Below are positions 59,551-64,000 of a stretch of 64,000 nucleotides of DNA, piece after piece. Position 1 is the first letter of the stretch; every line of letters begins with the position of its first letter. The notes beneath the pieces are model-generated. The model ran no database searches. It was not told the origin of the DNA and saw only the letters and a program-made list of their open reading frames with translations. Source of the stretch: Pelagibacterium montanilacus (GTDB taxonomy: Bacteria > Pseudomonadota > Alphaproteobacteria > Rhizobiales > Devosiaceae); contig NZ_RZMX01000014.1 of the NCBI RefSeq assembly GCF_003992665.1, positions 248,001 through 312,000 of the forward strand, in the 5' to 3' direction. Position numbers and translations under genes: made by a program.

Positions 59551-61422
59551 ATGCTCGATAATCTGCGCAATTTCGGTCGTACATGGACCGCCAAGATCCT
59601 GCTCGGCGTCCTCATTCTTTCGGTGGCCGGATTCGGTTTGCCCAGCATCTTTCTCGACCTGGGCACCAATACGGTGGCCCGTGTCGGAGAGCAGACGATC
59701 TCCGCCCGCGAGTTCGATCGCCTCTATCGCAGCCAGCTCAATCAGTTCTCGGCGCAGACCGGGCAGTCGCCGACCGCCCAGCAGGCCATGTCGTTCGGGC
59801 TGCCGGGAGCCGTGCTCGGGCGACTGGCAAACGACGCAGCCATCGATTCCCTCGCCGAGCGGCTCAATGTCGGCGCCGCGGATGCGCGTGTGGCACAGCT
59901 CGTGCGGAGCGATCCGTCCTTTGCCGGCGGGCTCGGCGGCTTTGATCGCCAGCAGTTCGAGCTCGTTCTCCAGCAGGCCGGTTATACCGAGAGTGAATTT
60001 ATCGCGCTTCAGCGCGAAGCCGCCCGCCGTGAGCAGATCGGGGCTGCATTCTCCTGGCTTTCGCTTCCCCAGGCCGCGCGGGAAATCGCGCTTTCTTATG
60101 AGAACGACCGCCGGACCATCGAGTTCGTGGAGCTCAACCCCGTGCTTTTCGCCGTATCCGATGAGCCGACCGAGGAACAACTCCAGCAGTTCTACGAAGA
60201 AAACAGCAACCGGTTCGTGACTGAGGAAACCCGGGGCGTGAGCCTGATCGTTCTGACCGCCGAGACCCTGGCGGGCAATATCGAGATCAGCGACGCGCAG
60301 ATCGAGGCCGAATACGAGCGCCTCTCCGCGCAGTTCACCCAGGTCGAGCGGCGCACCGTCCATCAGGTCGCCCTGCCCGATGAGGCCGCCGCCGAACAAA
60401 TGGCCCAAGCCGCGGGCCAGGGCGAGAATTTCGAGGATGTAGTTGCCGAACTCGGTCTTGATGGCGACGTCGATACCCTCGGCACCGTGGCTCAGGCCGA
60501 GTTGAGCGATGCCGGGTTGGCCGATGCGGCGTTCGGGCTCGGAGAAGGTGAGTTCACGGTGATCGACAGCGCTGTCGGTCAGCGCGCGGTCTGGGTGTCC
60601 CAGATCGAGCCTGGCGGGTTGCAGCCGCTTGAGGAAGTGCGGGACCAGATCGAGCAGAGCCTGCAGATCGCTCAGGCGGGCGACCTCTATCTCGACGCCT
60701 ACGACGACATTGAGGAAGCCCGCGCGGCCTTCCAGCCGTTCGACGAGGTGGCAAGCCAGTATGGGCTCGAGGTCTACGAACTTGACCTGACGCGCAATGG
60801 CGACGCCCTTGCCGATGTCGCCGGATTGCCCGAAGGCACCGCGGGGACCGTCGTCGAGCAGGTCTTTGGCGCATCCGAGACGGCTAATGTAACCCCTGCG
60901 ATCAATCTGGGGTCGAACCGGACCGCATTCTTCACCCTCGATGAGGTCGTGCCCGTTCGCGAGCAGGCGCTCGAGGAAGTGCGCGACCAGGTGGTCGCCG
61001 CATGGCAGGAACTGGAAACAGACATGGCCATGACGCGCACGGCCGAAGACATGGTTGCAGCCGTAGATTCCGGTGAGAGCCTGCTGACTGTGGCGAGCCA
61101 GCAGGGGCTGGTGCCTCAAGCCTCGGCGCCGTTCGACCGGAGCGGCAATGGCGCTGCCAACGTGCCGGCGGGTGTCGCAAGCTCTGCGTTCATGGGGCCG
61201 GAAGGCTATGCCAGTTACACGCGCACAGAGGCGGGAGATTTCGTGATCTTCGAAGTCACCGACGTCGTGCCGGCAGAAGCGGCCGGCAACACCGAGATCG
61301 AGACGGCCATCTCCCAGAACTTCAGCGAGGCGGTCTATACCGGGCTCGTGGAAGGGCTGCGCCAGGATATCGGGATGCGCATAAACGAGCAGACGCTCAA
61401 TCGTCTGATCGGTCTCGAATAA
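59551..61422 (+). CDS. ppiD: PpiD-type periplasmic folding factor
   Basis: 623 residues. A short cytoplasmic start, one membrane anchor (WTAKILLGVLILSVAGFGL) and a SurA-like N-terminal chaperone domain (VARVGEQTISAREFDRLYRSQLNQ). A parvulin-like domain lies at about 265-360 (RRTVHQVALPDEAAAEQMA to GQRAVWVSQIEPG); it is degenerate relative to active prolyl isomerases, as usual for PpiD. Assists folding of exported proteins near the Sec translocon. Only 12 bp separate it from trpE. Confidence 0.93.
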   Translation: MLDNLRNFGRTWTAKILLGVLILSVAGFGLPSIFLDLGTNTVARVGEQTISAREFDRLYRSQLNQFSAQTGQSPTAQQAMSFGLPGAVLGRLANDAAIDSLAERLNVGAADARVAQLVRSDPSFAGGLGGFDRQQFELVLQQAGYTESEFIALQREAARREQIGAAFSWLSLPQAAREIALSYENDRRTIEFVELNPVLFAVSDEPTEEQLQQFYEENSNRFVTEETRGVSLIVLTAETLAGNIEISDAQIEAEYERLSAQFTQVERRTVHQVALPDEAAAEQMAQAAGQGENFEDVVAELGLDGDVDTLGTVAQAELSDAGLADAAFGLGEGEFTVIDSAVGQRAVWVSQIEPGGLQPLEEVRDQIEQSLQIAQAGDLYLDAYDDIEEARAAFQPFDEVASQYGLEVYELDLTRNGDALADVAGLPEGTAGTVVEQVFGASETANVTPAINLGSNRTAFFTLDEVVPVREQALEEVRDQVVAAWQELETDMAMTRTAEDMVAAVDSGESLLTVASQQGLVPQASAPFDRSGNGAANVPAGVASSAFMGPEGYASYTRTEAGDFVIFEVTDVVPAEAAGNTEIETAISQNFSEAVYTGLVEGLRQDIGMRINEQTLNRLIGLE

Positions 61423-61434
61423 GCCGGTGACCTC

Positions 61435-62943
61435 ATGAGTGCTGTCAGTTTCGAGACCTTCGCTTCTGCCTATGACGCAGGTGAGGGTCAAATCGTCTAT
61501 CGCCGGGTCGTTGCCGATCTGGAGACACCGGTCGGCACCTATCTCAAGCTCGCCGAGGGCCGCACCCACACTTTCCTGCTCGAATCGGTCGAGGGCGGCG
61601 CGACGCGCGGCCGCTATTCGATGATCGGTCTCGAGCCCGATCTGCTCTGGCGCGTGGTCGAGGGGCGGGCCGAGATCAACCGCAGGGCATCGACCCATCC
61701 CGATGCCTTCGAGGCCCAGGACGGCCAGCCACTCGATTGCCTGCGTGCCCTGATCGCCGAATCCCGGATCGACATGCCTGCCGAGCTTCCTGCCAATTCT
61801 GCGGGCGTCTTCGGGTATCTGGGCTATGATATGGTCCGGTTCATGGAACGGCTGCCCGACGATAACCCCGATACGCTCGGGGTGCCTGACGCCTTGATGA
61901 TGCGGCCCTCCATGCTGGCGGTGTTCGATACTCTCAAGGACGAATTGATCCTCTCCGCCCCTGTCTATCCGCGCGCCGGTGTTTCGGCCCGACACGCCTG
62001 GGACGGGGCCCATGAGCGGATCGAAGCGGCCATCGCCCGGCTGGAGAGGCCCCTGCCCCGCACCGAGCCCGTGCAAGCCATGGACAGCATCGCGGTGACG
62101 AGCAACACCAGCCGTGAAGCCTATTTCGAGATGGTCGCCGCCGCACAGGATTATATCGCGGCAGGAGACATCTTCCAGGTCGTCCTCAGCCAGCGGTTCA
62201 CTGCCGATTTCACGCTGCCGCCCACGGCGCTCTATCGCGCGCTGCGGCGCACCAATCCCTCGCCCTATATGTATTTCCTCGATCTCGGCGATTTCGCGGT
62301 CGCGGGCTCCAGCCCGGAAATCCTCGTGCGGGTCGACGAAGGGGAAATCACGATCCGCCCGATCGCCGGGACCCGCAAGCGCGGCTCCACGCCGGAGCGC
62401 GATCGCGAGCTGGCCGAAGAGCTGCTTTCGGACCCCAAGGAGCTCTCCGAGCACCTGATGCTGCTCGATCTGGGCCGGAACGATGTCGGCCGCGTCTCCA
62501 AGATCGGCTCCGTAAAGGTCACCGACAAGTTTTTCCTCGAATACTATTCCCACGTCATGCACATCGTCTCCAACGTCGTGGGCCAGCTCGATCCGGCCTA
62601 TGACCATATCGATGCGCTCAGCGCGGGCTTTCCGGCCGGCACGGTCTCGGGTGCGCCCAAGGTCCGCGCCATGGAGATCATCGACGAACTGGAAGTCGCG
62701 CGCCGCGGCGTCTATGCCGGCTGCGTGGGCTATTTCGGCGCCGACGGACGGATGGACACCTGTATCGTGCTGCGCACGGCGATCCTCAAGGACGGCAAGC
62801 TGCACGTCCAGGCGGGTGCCGGAATCGTCGCGGACAGCAAGCCCGAACTCGAGCAGCTCGAATGCGAGAACAAGGCCCGGGCCCTGTTCAGCGCTGCGGA
62901 AGAAGCGCTACGCTATGCCGGGCAGGCCAGGGTGGGGCAGTAG
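61435..62943 (+). CDS. trpE: Anthranilate synthase component I
   Basis: 502 residues. Chorismate-using subunit of tryptophan synthesis. The feedback-inhibition motif LLES is at 48-51 (HTFLLESVEGGATRGRYSMIG). Active-site motifs include GDIFQVVLSQRF, IAGTRKRGSTPERD, HLMLLDLGRNDVGRVSKIGSVKV and FPAGTVSGAPKVRAMEII. Unlike many Rhizobiaceae, trpE and trpG are separate genes here, 3 bp apart. Confidence 0.98.
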   Translation: MSAVSFETFASAYDAGEGQIVYRRVVADLETPVGTYLKLAEGRTHTFLLESVEGGATRGRYSMIGLEPDLLWRVVEGRAEINRRASTHPDAFEAQDGQPLDCLRALIAESRIDMPAELPANSAGVFGYLGYDMVRFMERLPDDNPDTLGVPDALMMRPSMLAVFDTLKDELILSAPVYPRAGVSARHAWDGAHERIEAAIARLERPLPRTEPVQAMDSIAVTSNTSREAYFEMVAAAQDYIAAGDIFQVVLSQRFTADFTLPPTALYRALRRTNPSPYMYFLDLGDFAVAGSSPEILVRVDEGEITIRPIAGTRKRGSTPERDRELAEELLSDPKELSEHLMLLDLGRNDVGRVSKIGSVKVTDKFFLEYYSHVMHIVSNVVGQLDPAYDHIDALSAGFPAGTVSGAPKVRAMEIIDELEVARRGVYAGCVGYFGADGRMDTCIVLRTAILKDGKLHVQAGAGIVADSKPELEQLECENKARALFSAAEEALRYAGQARVGQ

Positions 62944-62946
62944 CCG

Positions 62947-63543
62947 ATGCGCGTCCTCGTGATCGATAATTACGACAGCTTCACCTACAACCTCGTCCAC
63001 TATATCGGCGAACTCGGAGCCGAGCCGGTGGTGCGGCGCAACGACGCCATCTCGCTCGACGAGATCGAGGCGATGGACCCCGATGCCATCGTGATCTCCC
63101 CGGGCCCCTGCACGCCCAACGACGCGGGAATATGCCTTTCGCTGATCGAACGGTTCGGCGCGGACCGGCCGATATTCGGCGTCTGCCTCGGCGCCCAGTC
63201 GATCGGGCAGGTCTATGGTGGCAACGTGGTGCGTGCGCCCAAGCCCATGCACGGCAAGGTCAGCACCATCACCCATGATGGACAAGGTGTATTCCGGGGG
63301 CTCAACAGCCATTTCGAGGCGACGCGCTATCATTCGCTGGTGGTCGAGAGCGAGGGGCTTCCCCAGGATCTGACCGTCACCGCCCGGTCCGAGGACGGGC
63401 AGATCATGGGCCTGCAGCATCGCGACCTGCCAGTGCATGGCGTCCAGTTCCACCCCGAGAGCATCTCCTCGGAGAACGGGCACGCCATTATCAGGAATTT
63501 CCTCACCATCGCCAAGGACTTCAACAGGGGACGCGCCGACTAG
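62947..63543 (+). CDS. trpG: Anthranilate synthase component II (glutamine amidotransferase)
   Basis: 198 residues. Provides ammonia to TrpE. Oxyanion region ISPGPCTPNDAGICL, nucleophile cysteine in GVCLGAQSIGQVYGG, and His-Glu in GVQFHPESISSENG. HSLVVESEGLP is the conserved middle motif. trpD starts 15 bp downstream. Confidence 0.97.
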   Translation: MRVLVIDNYDSFTYNLVHYIGELGAEPVVRRNDAISLDEIEAMDPDAIVISPGPCTPNDAGICLSLIERFGADRPIFGVCLGAQSIGQVYGGNVVRAPKPMHGKVSTITHDGQGVFRGLNSHFEATRYHSLVVESEGLPQDLTVTARSEDGQIMGLQHRDLPVHGVQFHPESISSENGHAIIRNFLTIAKDFNRGRAD

Positions 63544-63558
63544 CGCGGGAGGAACGCC

Positions 63559-64000
63559 GTGGACATCAAAGCCGCACTCGACCGGATCGCCCAGGGGCGC
63601 GATCTCACCGGCACCGAAATGCGCGATGTGATGAACGTCATCATGTCCGGTGAGGCGACACAGGCCCAAATCGGCGCGTTCCTGATGGGCCTGCGGGTCA
63701 AGGGCGAGACGGTGGGAGAGATCGCGGCCGCGGTTTCGATCATGCGCGAGAAGATGGTGCCGGTGCGGGCCCCTGCGGACGCCATCGACATCGTTGGCAC
63801 GGGCGGGGACGGTGCGGGTACCCTCAACATTTCGACCGGCGCTGCGCTGGTTGTCGCGGGCGCCGGCATTCCTGTGGCCAAGCACGGCAACCGGGCGCTC
63901 TCGTCCAAATCCGGGTCCGCCGAGGCGCTTCAGGCGCTGGGGATCAGCCTCGAGCTGAAGCCGGACGGCATCGCGCGCTGCATAGCGGACGCCGGCATCG
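63559..64000 (+). CDS. trpD: Anthranilate phosphoribosyltransferase, 3' end cut off
   Basis: GTG start with GGAGGAACGCC upstream; 147 residues are visible before the right edge. The N-terminal helical domain ([25 protein letters not shown]) and the phosphoribosyl-binding glycine loop [17 protein letters not shown], then [19 protein letters not shown], are conserved TrpD motifs. Third gene of a trpEGD operon that probably continues with trpC. Confidence 0.95.
   Translation, partial: MDIKAALDRIAQGRDLTGTEMRDVMNVIMSGEATQAQIGAFLMGLRVKGETVGEIAAAVSIMREKMVPVRAPADAIDIVGTGGDGAGTLNISTGAALVVAGAGIPVAKHGNRALSSKSGSAEALQALGISLELKPDGIARCIADAGI

Noticed and set aside
59461-62805. Open frame of over 1,100 codons on the minus strand
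   Set aside because: It is antisense to ppiD and trpE, both with clear family motifs. Its translation has no recognisable domain and has the His/Arg/Gly/Asp-rich composition of a GC-rich shadow frame.

Overview
The window looks like chromosomal DNA of a high-GC alphaproteobacterium of the order Hyphomicrobiales (Rhizobiales). The evidence is the gene order from about 30 to 64 kb: tpiA-secG, pyrG, eno, ftsB, pdhABC-lpd, lipA-coq10, pncC-ispDF, dusB-ntrBC-ntrYX, trkAH, hfq-hflX, mazG. This is the housekeeping synteny of that order, and ispD and ispF are fused. A Devosiaceae-like host (Devosia/Pelagibacterium) is plausible, but that is inference. No tRNA, rRNA, CRISPR array, insertion sequence or prophage was recognised, and no gene-free stretch exceeds 300 bp.

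0-22.3 kb is an accessory catabolic island. In order it holds: an FCD-type GntR regulator cut by the left edge; two overlapping PLP fold-type II enzymes, one like 2,3-diaminopropionate ammonia-lyase; an XdhC/MocA-like pair for molybdenum cofactor maturation; a LysR regulator; a TRAP transporter operon with a decarboxylase-like gene of the Asp/Glu racemase superfamily between its P and Q genes; a D-2-hydroxyacid dehydrogenase; a three-subunit molybdenum hydroxylase; a second TRAP operon running into an M20 amidohydrolase and a CoxG-like protein; and the 5-oxoprolinase genes pxpBCA. Together they suggest uptake and breakdown of small carboxylated, probably N-containing compounds. Palindromes of TTGTA..CAA type sit before the second TRAP operon and just after pxpA.

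22.4-29.6 kb is a tight forward run of housekeeping genes: rlpA, a D,D-carboxypeptidase, tmk, holB, metG, tatD and a PhnP-like metallo-beta-lactamase protein. The 220-bp gap after it holds a 28-bp sequence closely resembling the XerC/XerD site dif, so this appears to be the replication terminus. Two things support this. The dominant coding strand changes from plus to minus just beyond it, and every GGGNAGGG (FtsK KOPS-type) octamer I found points toward it from both sides.

30-59 kb is mostly minus-strand: GTPase and RNA chaperone (hflX-hfq), potassium uptake (trkA, trkH), two nitrogen two-component systems (ntrBC, ntrYX), tRNA modification (dusB), isoprenoid synthesis (ispDF, plus strand), lipoate synthesis, the pyruvate dehydrogenase complex, cell division (ftsB), glycolysis (eno, tpiA), CTP synthesis (pyrG) and protein export (secG). 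kdsA is absent from its usual neighbourhood between pyrG and eno. 59.5-64 kb returns to the plus strand with ppiD followed by trpE, trpG and a trpD cut by the right edge.
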